56,335 nt of DNA from contig JBOFTV010000030.1 in NCBI GenBank assembly GCA_051652245.1, positions 1 through 56,335 of the forward strand, given 5' to 3'. Positions 34,283 through 43,009 of this stretch are shown in pieces. How positions within the stretch are numbered: position 1 is the first letter of the stretch; every line of letters starts with the position of its first letter. The position numbers were made by a program, and so were the translations under genes. The DNA comes from BHER01 sp051652245 (GTDB taxonomy: Bacteria; Bacillota_I; Bacilli_A; Culicoidibacterales; Culicoidibacteraceae). Below the pieces are notes generated by a model, which searched no databases, was not told the origin of the DNA, and saw only the letters and a program-made list of their open reading frames with translations.

Positions 34283-35278
34283 ATGAAAAAGCAAATAATA
34301 AGTGCGCTAACCCTAACTTTTGTCATCGGCGTAATTTTAGCAGGCTGTGGAACAGAGAAAACAGCGCTGACGATGATCTGGTATCCCAACGAATCAGGTG
34401 TTGAATTTGAAGGTGCGCGCAAGACGATTTCCCGGGAAATAGAAAAAGCCACAGGAAAGAAAGTCGAAAACACGCTAACAACAGATTACAATATCGCAAT
34501 TGAAGCAATAGCAGGGGGAAAAGCGGATCTAGCCTTCATGGGGGCATCAGGATATGTCCAAGCCAACAAGAAAAACCCAAAAGTCTTACCACTTGTTATC
34601 CCCTCAGGTCAAAGTGGCACAAAAGCAGATGCCTACTATTACAGTTGGCTAACAGTGCCAACGGAAAAAAAAGAAGACTACCAAAGCAACGGACGCTACA
34701 CAATCGACAACATCAAAGGGAAGAATTTCGCCTTTGTTGCCCCCTCATCAACTTCCGGTTTTACGATTCCGGCAACAGAAATCAGTAGCTATTTCAACTT
34801 AAACAACAATGAAAGTCTCATCGAACCGGGAAGCTTCTTTAAAAAGGTTTTATTTGGGGGAACACATCAGGGAACGATTATTAGCATGCTCAATAATGAT
34901 GCGGATATTGCAGCTGTTTGTGACACCTGTTTAGAAGCCTATGTTGATTTAGATGAAGGCGAAAAAAATACAATTGGCACGCAATACAGCATCAAAAAAG
35001 ATGCCGTCGAACCATTTAATAAAGTCCGTGGGCGGCAATTCAGTTTAATAGCTTCAATGCCGGTACTCAATTCGCCCTTTGTTGTTAATACCGAAACAAT
35101 TGATATCAATGACCAAGATAAAATCCTCGAAGTCCTCCTCTCAGATACCATCAATAACACTAAAGAAATTTGGAAAGATCGTTCTGACAAGACGACCAAA
35201 GCCCTAAATACAAAGCAAACAACAGGACAACGATATATTACGATCACTGACAGTTGGTTTGACCGACTGCGAAAATAA
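34283..35278 (+). CDS. phnD: Phosphonate ABC transporter, substrate-binding lipoprotein
   Basis: PhnD captures phosphonates outside the membrane for PhnCE. The lipoprotein signal ends with the lipobox LAGC (Cys22). The family pattern follows: LTMIWYPNESGVEFEGARKTISREIEKATG, then DLAFMGASGYVQA (~86-98), and FAFVAPSSTSGFTIPATEISSYF, the ligand-binding loop (SSTSG). The length (331 aa) is close to the norm. GAGGAG precedes the ATG. It begins a six-gene unit that includes PhnW and PhnX, so 2-aminoethylphosphonate is the likely ligand. I see no riboswitch upstream. Confidence 0.9.
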   Translation: MKKQIISALTLTFVIGVILAGCGTEKTALTMIWYPNESGVEFEGARKTISREIEKATGKKVENTLTTDYNIAIEAIAGGKADLAFMGASGYVQANKKNPKVLPLVIPSGQSGTKADAYYYSWLTVPTEKKEDYQSNGRYTIDNIKGKNFAFVAPSSTSGFTIPATEISSYFNLNNNESLIEPGSFFKKVLFGGTHQGTIISMLNNDADIAAVCDTCLEAYVDLDEGEKNTIGTQYSIKKDAVEPFNKVRGRQFSLIASMPVLNSPFVVNTETIDINDQDKILEVLLSDTINNTKEIWKDRSDKTTKALNTKQTTGQRYITITDSWFDRLRK

Positions 35279-35305
35279 TCCCCCCCAAAAAGGAGCTGAG
35301 CAAAA

Positions 35306-36043
35306 ATGATGTTAGAAATGACTGCAGTAACCAAAAAGTATAGTCATAACCACTTTGCCCTCGAAAACGTCAATGTCAAAATCGACAAAGGCGAATTTGT
35401 GGTCGTCATCGGTCCAAGCGGTGCCGGAAAATCGACATTTTTACGGAGCATCAATAAAATAATCCCCCTAACAAGTGGCTCAATCTTATTCAATCAAAAC
35501 GAAGTAACATTACTAAAAAGCAAAGAACTCCGTAAAATCAGAAGACAAATCGGCATGGTCTTTCAGCACTACAATCTAGTAGAGCAGCTTACCGTCATTG
35601 AAAACGTCTTACATGGCCGGCTAGGCTATAAAACAATAGTTGAAGGCATCTTAGGGATTTACACAGACTATGAAAAACAAGAAGCAATCAACTTACTAAA
35701 ACTACTAGGTATTGAAAACAAAGCAGAGCAAAAATGTTGGCAATTAAGTGGCGGACAAAAACAGCGTGTTGGCATCGCCCGTGCTCTAATTCAAAATCCT
35801 GCCTTAATTCTCTGTGATGAACCAATCGCCTCACTCGACCCAAACGCCGCCCAAAAAACGATGACCTACTTAGCAAAAGTTGTCAGAGAATTAAATATTG
35901 CCTGCATTGTCAACCTCCACCAAGTGGAAATAGCCAAACAATATGCTGACCGCATCATTGGCCTTAATCGTGGGAAAATTGTTTTTGATGGACCAGTTTC
36001 GCAATTAACGGCAGCTAATATTAGGCAGATTTATGAAGAATAG
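35306..36043 (+). CDS. phnC: Phosphonate ABC transporter, ATP-binding protein
   Basis: The ATPase of the phosphonate importer. Walker A is GPSGAGKST (~35-43), the ABC signature LSGGQKQRVGIARAL (~147-161) and Walker B LILCDEPIASLDP (~167-179). VFQHYNLVEQLTVIENVLHGRLGY in the Q-loop region is characteristic of the PhnC branch. The length is 245 aa. Two ATGs (35306, 35309) follow AAAGGAG. Its end overlaps the first phnE by 11 bases. Confidence 0.93.
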   Translation: MMLEMTAVTKKYSHNHFALENVNVKIDKGEFVVVIGPSGAGKSTFLRSINKIIPLTSGSILFNQNEVTLLKSKELRKIRRQIGMVFQHYNLVEQLTVIENVLHGRLGYKTIVEGILGIYTDYEKQEAINLLKLLGIENKAEQKCWQLSGGQKQRVGIARALIQNPALILCDEPIASLDPNAAQKTMTYLAKVVRELNIACIVNLHQVEIAKQYADRIIGLNRGKIVFDGPVSQLTAANIRQIYEE

Positions 36044-36854
36044 GGAGCAATTCCCCCAAAAAGATTATCTTGCAACCAAAAGACGGTCCATCAGCTTTCA
36101 AATTACAATCATCATCTTTATTTACATTATTTTTTCATTATTGCTTAAGTTTAACACTCTAGGGGCAATATTTAATGCGCCAAAAGGCATCTGGGGCTTC
36201 TTTACGATTTTCTGGCCTACGGTTGAATCATTGAGTAACTTTCCCAAAATTGGCAACCAACTTTGGAAAACAGTCATCATGGCGGTGAGTGCCACATTTA
36301 TGGCCACAATCACAGCATTCATACTAGCATTACTTGGTTGCAAGGCACTAGACAACCCTAAAAGTGGACGCCTCCTTATCCGCTGGTTTGCCCTAATTAT
36401 TCGTAATATTCCAATCGTTGCTTGGGCAATGATCCTCTTACTTACCTTCAAACAGAGTGAGTTTACCGGATTTTTGGCATTATACATCACAACATTAGGG
36501 CTACTAATCCGTGCCTTCATTGAGATAATTGACACAGCAGCACTAGCACCACTAGAAGCAATGACAGTTTTAGGAGCAACAGCCCTCCAAAAAATCCGCC
36601 ACTGTATCATCCCAATAATCCACCCACAAATTATTAGTTGGACGCTCTATATGATTGAAACCAACATTCGCAATGCAACACTTGTGGGCATTTTAACAAG
36701 CACGGGCATTGGCTTCCTCTTTGAAGTATACTTTAAAAGTATGCGCTATGACAGTGCAGGATTAGTTGTTTGGTGTATTATTATCGCCGTTATCAGCCTT
36801 GAGAAAAGTACAAATTATTTACGAAAGGAGCTGCTCACAGATGCCCAAAATTAA
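36033..36854 (+). CDS. phnE: Phosphonate ABC transporter, permease (first PhnE)
   Basis: An integral membrane permease of the importer with about six helices, for example ISFQITIIIFIYIIFSLLL, TVIMAVSATFMATITAFILALLG and AMILLLTFK. The EAA loop that contacts PhnC is LEAMTVLGATALQKIRHCIIP (residues ~172-192). It has 273 residues. The start at 36033 overlaps phnC and has only a weak ribosome site, suggesting coupled translation. Phosphonate importers often have two PhnE copies, which form a heterodimer. Confidence 0.88.
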   Translation: MKNREQFPQKDYLATKRRSISFQITIIIFIYIIFSLLLKFNTLGAIFNAPKGIWGFFTIFWPTVESLSNFPKIGNQLWKTVIMAVSATFMATITAFILALLGCKALDNPKSGRLLIRWFALIIRNIPIVAWAMILLLTFKQSEFTGFLALYITTLGLLIRAFIEIIDTAALAPLEAMTVLGATALQKIRHCIIPIIHPQIISWTLYMIETNIRNATLVGILTSTGIGFLFEVYFKSMRYDSAGLVVWCIIIAVISLEKSTNYLRKELLTDAQN

Positions 36855-37641
36855 TAAAAAACCCCCAACGAAAAACGACATCATAATTAAGCTCTTCTTC
36901 ATAATCATGATCATGATTACGGTTTTCCAACTAGCGACCATGGATTACGGTGAAAATGTTGATGTTAGCGGAGCGACGGGGGAATTTATGATTAATTTAG
37001 GGCGAATGTTTTTCCAGCCACGCCTAGAACATTTTAGTTTGGGGACTGTTTTATATAACCTGCTTATTACACTTGGATTAGCATTTTTAGCAACAGTATT
37101 TTCAATGGTTATCGCCTTTTTCTTAGCATTGGCTAGTGCTACTAATTTAGGGAATTTATTTGTGGGCAAAATCATCAAAATCGTAGTCGCCTTCTTACGA
37201 GCTGTACCAACGATTTTGTGGGTTTTAATTTTTTCCTTAAATGTTGGTCTGGGGAGTACTGCTGCTGTTTTAGGGATTGGTACGCATAGTGTTGCCTACC
37301 TGGTCAAAGCTTATTATGAATCCTTTGAAGAGATTAGTGCTGCAACAATTGAAGCATTAACAACAACGGGAGCAAGTTATTGGCAGATCATTTTTCAATC
37401 AATTTTACCCGCCGTTTTGGAAAAGCTACTTGCATGGAGCTTTCTCCGCTTTGAAATTAATTTTACCGTTGCTGTTGTTGTGGGAGCGGCAGCAGCCTCA
37501 GGTGGCATTGGCTTTGAACTAGCTAATGCTAGCGGCTATTATGCTAACATCTATGAAGTTGGCTTTATTGTCTGGCTTATCTTGCTTATTTCAGCGGCAA
37601 TTGAGTACCTTGCAACACAACTTAATCAAAAAAAATGTTAA
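36841..37641 (+). CDS. phnE: Phosphonate ABC transporter, permease (second PhnE)
   Basis: The second membrane permease. The frame is open from 36766, but ATG 36841 (MPKINKKPPTKND) has AAAGGAG ten bases upstream and gives the usual basic N-terminus, 266 aa. It overlaps the first phnE by 14 bases. Helices include LFFIIMIMITVFQLATM and LLITLGLAFLATVFSMVIAFFLAL. The EAA loop is ATIEALTTTGASYWQIIFQSILP. It is diverged from the first copy, so this is an old duplication. phnW follows after 20 bases. Confidence 0.88.
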   Translation: MPKINKKPPTKNDIIIKLFFIIMIMITVFQLATMDYGENVDVSGATGEFMINLGRMFFQPRLEHFSLGTVLYNLLITLGLAFLATVFSMVIAFFLALASATNLGNLFVGKIIKIVVAFLRAVPTILWVLIFSLNVGLGSTAAVLGIGTHSVAYLVKAYYESFEEISAATIEALTTTGASYWQIIFQSILPAVLEKLLAWSFLRFEINFTVAVVVGAAAASGGIGFELANASGYYANIYEVGFIVWLILLISAAIEYLATQLNQKKC

Positions 37642-37661
37642 CCAAAGAAAGGAGAAATAGA

Positions 37662-38762
37662 ATGAAAGAGGAATATCTATTATTAACCCCCGGCCCACTA
37701 ACAACATCAAAAAGTGTCAAAGCGGCAATGGATACAGATATTTGTACATGGGATAATCAATATAAACAAATTGTTGAAGCTATTAGGGCAGAACTCCTCG
37801 AATTAGCTGGATGCTACACAAGAGATTATACAACAATTTTAATGCAAGGAAGTGGAACGTTTGGCGTGGAAGCAATTATTTGGTCGGCACTAGGGAGTGA
37901 TGATAAATTACTAGTTTGTAGTAATGGTGCATATGGCGAGAGGATTTATCAAATTGCGAAACAGGCTGGTATCGACGCTATCAAAGTATCGTCACCTGAA
38001 ACAAGAGCACTTGACCTAGAGCAAATTGCAACACACCTTAAAACAGATCAGAAAATCACACATGTTGCCTTCGTCCACTGTGAAACAACAACGGGAGTTC
38101 TCAATCCCCTAACTGAAATAATGGGGTTAATTAAGCAGTATCGGAAAATCAGTATCGTTGATGCAATGAGTAGTTTTGGGGGCATCCCCATCGACGTCCC
38201 CAATAATGAAATCGACTTCATCATTAGCAGTGCCAATAAATGTATTCAAGGTGTTCCAGGATTTAGCTTTATTATTGCCAAAAGAAGTATCATGCAAAGA
38301 CTAGAGGGGAACAGTAAGTCGCTGTCACTTGACTTATATCAACAATGGAAGCACCTCGAACTAGAGGGGGGGAAATTTCGCTTCACCTCGCCAACGCATG
38401 TCATCTTAGCCTTTGCCCAAGCATTAAAAGAATTGAAAAATGAAGGCGGGATAGTTGCAAGAAATAAACGCTATCAAAACAACCAAAAACTCCTTGTTGA
38501 AAACATGGAGCAACTAGGGTATCAAGCCTGTGTAAAACCAAGTGAGCAATCACCAATCATCACAACTTTTCACTGCCCAACTAAAAATTTCACATTTGCA
38601 TCATTTTACAGCTATTTAAAAGCCAATGGTTTCATTATTTATCCAGGAAAATTAAGCAATTTAGCAGTTTTTAGGATTGGCAACATCGGCGAAATCAATT
38701 CACAAGACATCACAAATCTAAGTAAAATAATTAGTAACTATGATAAGGAGCGATTAACATGA
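37662..38762 (+). CDS. phnW: 2-aminoethylphosphonate--pyruvate transaminase
   Basis: PhnW moves the amino group of 2-aminoethylphosphonate to pyruvate, giving phosphonoacetaldehyde and alanine, with PLP. ATG 37662 is chosen (AAAGGAG seven bases before); the frame is open from 37635. The N-terminus LLLTPGPLTTSKSVKAAM is the family signature. MQGSGTFGVEAI binds PLP phosphate, HCETTTGVLNPL follows, and the PLP lysine lies in ISSANKCIQGVPGFSF (~186-201). The length is 366 aa. It shares 4 bases with phnX, the next enzyme of the pathway. Confidence 0.93.
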   Translation: MKEEYLLLTPGPLTTSKSVKAAMDTDICTWDNQYKQIVEAIRAELLELAGCYTRDYTTILMQGSGTFGVEAIIWSALGSDDKLLVCSNGAYGERIYQIAKQAGIDAIKVSSPETRALDLEQIATHLKTDQKITHVAFVHCETTTGVLNPLTEIMGLIKQYRKISIVDAMSSFGGIPIDVPNNEIDFIISSANKCIQGVPGFSFIIAKRSIMQRLEGNSKSLSLDLYQQWKHLELEGGKFRFTSPTHVILAFAQALKELKNEGGIVARNKRYQNNQKLLVENMEQLGYQACVKPSEQSPIITTFHCPTKNFTFASFYSYLKANGFIIYPGKLSNLAVFRIGNIGEINSQDITNLSKIISNYDKERLT

Positions 38763-39520
38763 TTGAAGCAGTAATTTTTGATTGGGCAGGAACAACCGTT
38801 GACTATGGCTGCTTTGCGCCCGTTAATGCCTTTTATGAAGCATTTAAAAGCATTGGCATTGAAGTAACACCCCAACAAATTAGAAAACCAATGGGATTAT
38901 TGAAAAAAGATCATATCAAAGCAATGCTAAATGATGCGCAAATCGGCAAAGCATTTGAACAACGCTATGGTCGCCTAGTGGGAGAACATGATATTGAAAT
39001 ACTTTACCAGCTGTTTGAAAAAATATTGTTAAGCCAATTAGCAGAACACGCAACCCCAATACCTGGTGTTGTTAAGCTTACAAAATGGCTGCGGTCAGAG
39101 GGAATTAAAATTGGGAGCACCACAGGATATACAAGTGAAATGATGGCTATTATTGCTCCAATTGCAGCTCAACAAGGATATGCCCCTGATTGTATTATCA
39201 CACCTGATATGGTAGGTTCTGGACGACCATCACCTAAAATGATGGAAGAAAACATCAGCAGATTAGGCATCAAGAACCGCCAAAAAGTATTGAAAATTGG
39301 TGATACAATTGCTGATATTGAAGAAGGTAATAATGCGGGCGTACGAAGTGTTGGTGTTTTATTTGGAAGTAGTTTGCTTGGTTCTAAGGAGGGTAAGACT
39401 GTTAGAGAGGCAGAATTAGCAAGCGTAAAGCAGTGCTATTTTACAGCAGGTGCAGATCATGTTATTAGTGAAATTGGTGCTGTACGTGAGCTAATCCAGC
39501 TGTTAAATCGAATTGGTTAA
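38759..39520 (+). CDS. phnX: Phosphonoacetaldehyde hydrolase (phosphonatase)
   Basis: PhnX breaks the C-P bond of phosphonoacetaldehyde, releasing acetaldehyde and phosphate. It is a HAD enzyme: VIFDWAGTTVDYG (5-17) holds the nucleophile Asp and the DWAGT form typical of PhnX. MGLLKKDHIKAML (~46-58) supplies the Schiff-base lysine of the cap domain, which separates it from ordinary phosphatases. GRPSPKMMEENI and KIGDTIADIEEGNNAG complete the HAD motifs. The length is 253 aa. It ends the phn operon, so imported 2-aminoethylphosphonate becomes a phosphate (and C/N) source. Confidence 0.94.
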   Translation: MIEAVIFDWAGTTVDYGCFAPVNAFYEAFKSIGIEVTPQQIRKPMGLLKKDHIKAMLNDAQIGKAFEQRYGRLVGEHDIEILYQLFEKILLSQLAEHATPIPGVVKLTKWLRSEGIKIGSTTGYTSEMMAIIAPIAAQQGYAPDCIITPDMVGSGRPSPKMMEENISRLGIKNRQKVLKIGDTIADIEEGNNAGVRSVGVLFGSSLLGSKEGKTVREAELASVKQCYFTAGADHVISEIGAVRELIQLLNRIG

Positions 39521-39707
39521 GTGCATTGAAAAGGTGATGGTGATGGTATTTTTTAAAGCTAAAATTTTATATGTTTACCTGTTAAAAGGAGAATAAAGTT
39601 GAAATAAATGTATTTATATTGCTTTAAATGAGCCTTTTTGATAAAATATAAAAAACAGTAACGCAACTAATCAAAAAAAACGTTTAAGGTGAAAAGAGGG
39701 GCAAAAT
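39521..39707. other. Intergenic stretch after phnX
   Basis: No clear terminator was found. A 17-codon frame starting near 39543 (MVFFKAKILYVYLLKGE) follows AAGGTGATGG and could be a tiny membrane peptide, but there is no further support. A -10-like TATAAA lies near 39647, upstream of the next gene. Confidence 0.3.
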
Positions 39708-39965
39708 ATGGTATTAGATCTGATTATCATTTTGGGCATATTTGTGGCTGTCTTACTACATATGTTTGAAATTTTATGTAAGCAGGATAAAATAAAATGG
39801 GAATGGGTAGTTATTAATTTTTTGTTATTTGAGTCTAAAGGACAGTTAATCGAAAGTATGGAAGTCAGTAAAATTTTATTTACCATATTAGGGATTTGCT
39901 ATATTATTGCTATTTTAATGGGTATTATTCAAAGAGTGCACGCCAAAAATCAAGTAAATGGATAG
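39708..39965 (+). CDS. Small two-helix membrane protein, 85 aa
   Basis: Two hydrophobic segments (LDLIIILGIFVAVLLHMFEIL and ILFTILGICYIIAILMGIIQ) flank a polar loop with the charged stretch CKQDKIKWEW. I do not recognise the family. AGAGGGG lies 10 bases before the ATG. It stands between the phn operon and the bacteriocin-export locus and has its own terminator. Small two-helix proteins next to bacteriocin genes are sometimes immunity proteins, but the terminator and promoter between them argue against one transcript. Confidence 0.55.
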   Translation: MVLDLIIILGIFVAVLLHMFEILCKQDKIKWEWVVINFLLFESKGQLIESMEVSKILFTILGICYIIAILMGIIQRVHAKNQVNG

Positions 39966-40027
39966 GAGAGAATGCTGTTACTCCCTAAAATTAGAGCATA
40001 GTTAGCAGCGCAATAAGCTATCAATCA

Positions 40028-40063
40028 AAAACATGTTTAGTCAATCAAAACATGTTTTTTTTT
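40028..40063 (+). terminator. Terminator after the 85-aa gene
   Basis: AAAACATG (40028-40035) pairs with CATGTTTT (40051-40058), followed by a run of T. The two arms lie in a near-perfect direct repeat of TCAATCAAAA(A)CATG. Confidence 0.7.
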
Positions 40064-40204
40064 GTAACCTATGAGCGTTAAAACAGGGAATAATAATAGT
40101 AAGCTATCTTTTTTACATGATTTAACACCCATAGGTTAAGTAAATATAGTGTTCATTTTTCAAGGAAATAGTTAAAAAAACGAATTAATAATAAAAAAGT
40201 GAAC

Positions 40205-40235
40205 AAAAATTCACATTCATAAGTAAAAATTCGCA
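40205..40235 (+). repeat. Direct repeats upstream of the bacteriocin promoter
   Basis: AAAAATTCACA (40205-40215) and AAAAATTCGCA (40225-40235) match at 10 of 11 bases and are offset by 20 bases, about two helical turns. They end five bases before the -35 box. LytTR-type response regulators controlling bacteriocins bind such spaced direct repeats. No regulator gene is in the window. Confidence 0.5.
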
Positions 40236-40239
40236 ACAG

Positions 40240-40268
40240 TTGACAATAATATTTAGGGGCAATATAAT
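40240..40268 (+). promoter_or_regulatory. Consensus promoter of the bacteriocin-export locus
   Basis: TTGACA (40240-40245), a 17-base spacer and TATAAT (40263-40268) make a perfect sigma-A promoter 45 bases before the transporter gene. Confidence 0.85.
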
Positions 40269-40312
40269 TGTTTTATAAAAAGTGAAAAATAAGGGATGGA
40301 TAGGTAATTATT

Positions 40313-42550
40313 ATGAAAATAAAAGACAAACTTCTTAAGCGAAGATACAATGTCACAATGCAACATGATGCATCAGATTGTGCAGCAGCAGTCATTGCAA
40401 CCGTAGCAAAATTTTACAAAAAAGACATCTCGATTATGAAAATTCGTGATGTCATTGGAACGGACGCTTATGGGACAAGCGTTTTGGGTGTAGTAACGGG
40501 GGCAGAGCAGCTAGGATTTACTATCCGTGCTGTTAAAATTAACATCGCGGACGTCTTTGGTGAATACACATTACCAGCAATTGCGCATGTCCAACTAGAA
40601 GAAGGCATGTCACACTTTGTTGTGATTCATAAAATCGAAGCAGAACAGATAATCATTGCCGATCCAGCAAAAGGAATCGTCAAACTAACCAAACCAGAAT
40701 TTGAAAAAATGTTCACCGGCGTGATCATGGTTCTCCTTCCCAAAAGTGAATTCGAGCAAATGAAATTCAAATCAACATCAATGTTTGCTATTTTTAAAAG
40801 TCTGATTCTCCCTCAAAAAGGAATGCTGCTAACAATAATATTAACATCATTCTGTTTAAGCATTATCGGCATCGTCACCAGTCTTTTTTCCAAAATATTA
40901 TTTGATGAAATAATCCCCTTTCAACTCAAAAACATGCTATATGTTTACTTACTTGTGTTCGGGTTCATCAATCTTATGCAAATACTACTAAGTGCCTTTC
41001 GCCAGCATATGTTACTATTTCTATCCCGAAAAATTGACATCCCGATATTATTAGGCTACTATGACCACATTTTAAACCTTCCCTACAAATTTTTTGCCAC
41101 TAGAAAAGTAGGGGATATCCTAACAAGATTCCAAGATGCAATGACAATCAAAGATATCTTTACCCAAGTCTCGATATCACTTGTTATGGATATTGTTCTA
41201 GCAGGGATAACTGGCACTGTCCTCTGGAAGCTAAATAGCAAACTATTTTTAATCGTACTACTTATGGTTGGGATTAATATTATGTTAATCTATATTTTCA
41301 AAAAGCCATATAAAAAGCTAAATTATGACCAAATGGAATCCCAATCAATGTTAAACTCCCAATTAATTGAATCAATCAAAAATATTGAAACAGTTAAGGG
41401 GGCAGTTGATGAGGAAGTTCAGATTACTAAACTAGAAGACCGCTTCGTCCAAGTGCTTAAAATTGGTTACAAGGAGGGGGTTCTTAAAAATATCCAAGGT
41501 AGTATCTCTTCGGCAAGTGGAATTTTAGGCAATCTCCTTTTTATGGCAATTGGTGCACTCTCAATTATCAATGGTGATATGTCAATTGGGGATTTAATCG
41601 TCTTTCAAACACTAAGTGGCTATTTTACAGAACCAATCCAAAATCTAGTAACGCTACAATTAACATTCCAAGAGGCCCAAATAGCAATGAAAAGATTAAG
41701 TGAAGTCATGGAAATAGAACGTGAACAAAATGATGATCAACTGCTCGAAGATGTCACCCTCGACCAAGACATTGAATTAGCGGACATCACCTTTAAATAT
41801 GGCTCACGCAAACCCGTGCTAAACCAGCTTAGCCTAACAATCAAACAAGGGCAAAAAGTAGCAATTGTTGGTGAAAGTGGAGCAGGAAAATCAACGATTT
41901 CCAAACTCCTGCTCAAATTCTATGATGTCAACGAAGGTAAAATTACAATTGGAGGCTATGATGTAGCTGATATTTCACCTAAATACCTCCGTTCAAAAAT
42001 TGGCTACGTCCCCCAAAACATTGAACTATTTAGTGGGACGGTTATCAATAACATTAAAATTGGAAGCCCTAATGCAACATATGAACAAGTGATTGCAGCG
42101 TGCAAAAAGGCGGGAGCGCATGAGTTTATTACCCGTATTCCAGGGAGATACCAGGGTTTCATTGAAGAAAGTGGCGGTAATTTATCAGGAGGAGAAAAGC
42201 AAAGAATTGCCATTGCACGTGCGCTACTGTTACCACGAGACATCTATATATTCGATGAATCCACCAGTAATCTTGACTCATTTAGCGAACAGAAAGTTCA
42301 GAAAATGATGTTTGAACTGACCAGAAATAAGACCACAATCATCATTGCCCACAGACTTTCAACAATCATTCAAAGTGACCTAATTGTCTTTTTAGACAAG
42401 GGTAAAATTGTCGAGCAAGGGACACACCAGCAACTCCTCGAACAAAATGGCAAATATGCAAGTATGATGCAATTACAATATGGAAACAATACCTCAAAAC
42501 AAGAACAACAAACAGCAACCAAAGAAAGCGAGGAATTTACGTATGGCTAA
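40313..42550 (+). CDS. Peptidase-containing ABC exporter (C39 bacteriocin type)
   Basis: An exporter that cuts the leader of a double-glycine peptide and pumps the mature part out. The N-terminal C39 peptidase (1-~135) has MQHDASDCAAAVIATVAKFY, with the catalytic Cys after Asp (the usual next residue is Gly, here Ala), the His in MSHFVVIHKI and the Asp in IIADPAKGIV. Six membrane helices follow (~160-450), then the ATPase with Walker A GESGAGKST (~521-529), signature LSGGEKQRIAIARALL and Walker B DIYIFDEST. The length is 745 aa. The ribosome site is weak (TAGGT). The next gene overlaps its end by 8 bases. It resembles LcnC/ComA-type transporters. Confidence 0.93.
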   Translation: MKIKDKLLKRRYNVTMQHDASDCAAAVIATVAKFYKKDISIMKIRDVIGTDAYGTSVLGVVTGAEQLGFTIRAVKINIADVFGEYTLPAIAHVQLEEGMSHFVVIHKIEAEQIIIADPAKGIVKLTKPEFEKMFTGVIMVLLPKSEFEQMKFKSTSMFAIFKSLILPQKGMLLTIILTSFCLSIIGIVTSLFSKILFDEIIPFQLKNMLYVYLLVFGFINLMQILLSAFRQHMLLFLSRKIDIPILLGYYDHILNLPYKFFATRKVGDILTRFQDAMTIKDIFTQVSISLVMDIVLAGITGTVLWKLNSKLFLIVLLMVGINIMLIYIFKKPYKKLNYDQMESQSMLNSQLIESIKNIETVKGAVDEEVQITKLEDRFVQVLKIGYKEGVLKNIQGSISSASGILGNLLFMAIGALSIINGDMSIGDLIVFQTLSGYFTEPIQNLVTLQLTFQEAQIAMKRLSEVMEIEREQNDDQLLEDVTLDQDIELADITFKYGSRKPVLNQLSLTIKQGQKVAIVGESGAGKSTISKLLLKFYDVNEGKITIGGYDVADISPKYLRSKIGYVPQNIELFSGTVINNIKIGSPNATYEQVIAACKKAGAHEFITRIPGRYQGFIEESGGNLSGGEKQRIAIARALLLPRDIYIFDESTSNLDSFSEQKVQKMMFELTRNKTTIIIAHRLSTIIQSDLIVFLDKGKIVEQGTHQQLLEQNGKYASMMQLQYGNNTSKQEQQTATKESEEFTYG

Positions 42551-43007
42551 ATTAGAAGTCCTAGAACACAAGAAATTAAAATTAAGCAATGTCATAATTA
42601 AAGAATTAAAGTATGTTGATCTAGAAGATATCGACCAAGAAATAACAAAATTCATCAATCAATTAGAAGTTAGGGGCATCCAAACCCAAGGCCCCTTGAT
42701 TACCCACAATATTGGCACGGTCATCACAGAAGTGGGAGAATTAAAAGTGGACTACGAGATAATGGTTCAACTCCCCAAAGCGTTAGCGGGAGTCTTTGAT
42801 TATACGTTTAAAAAGGAAGTAGTAATTGCGAATTGCCTTTATATTAAATATCAGGGCGCAATAGAAAATATGCAATATGCGCAGGCAAAACTCGATCTTC
42901 ACATGTATGAACATGATTTAATTGACACGGGACAACAATATATCATCCACATTGAAACCGCGCATGAAACAATTGAAATGGACATATTTAAACCACTGGA
43001 GGTGTAA
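42543..43007 (+). CDS. Accessory protein of the export locus, possibly GyrI-like fold (154 aa)
   Basis: The frame is open from 42480, but ATG 42543 has GCGAGGAA eight bases upstream and overlaps the exporter gene by 8 bases. The protein has no signal or membrane segment. Its C-terminal half (CLYIKYQGAIENMQYAQAKL ... YIIHIETAHETIEMDIFKPL) resembles the effector-binding GyrI/AraC fold, where a Tyr-x-Gly stretch, a helix and a final strand occur in this order. This is pattern recognition only. Sitting between exporter and HlyD-like genes, it could be a small-molecule sensor, a precursor-binding adaptor or an immunity factor. Confidence 0.6.
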   Translation: MAKLEVLEHKKLKLSNVIIKELKYVDLEDIDQEITKFINQLEVRGIQTQGPLITHNIGTVITEVGELKVDYEIMVQLPKALAGVFDYTFKKEVVIANCLYIKYQGAIENMQYAQAKLDLHMYEHDLIDTGQQYIIHIETAHETIEMDIFKPLEV

Positions 43008-43009
43008 CA

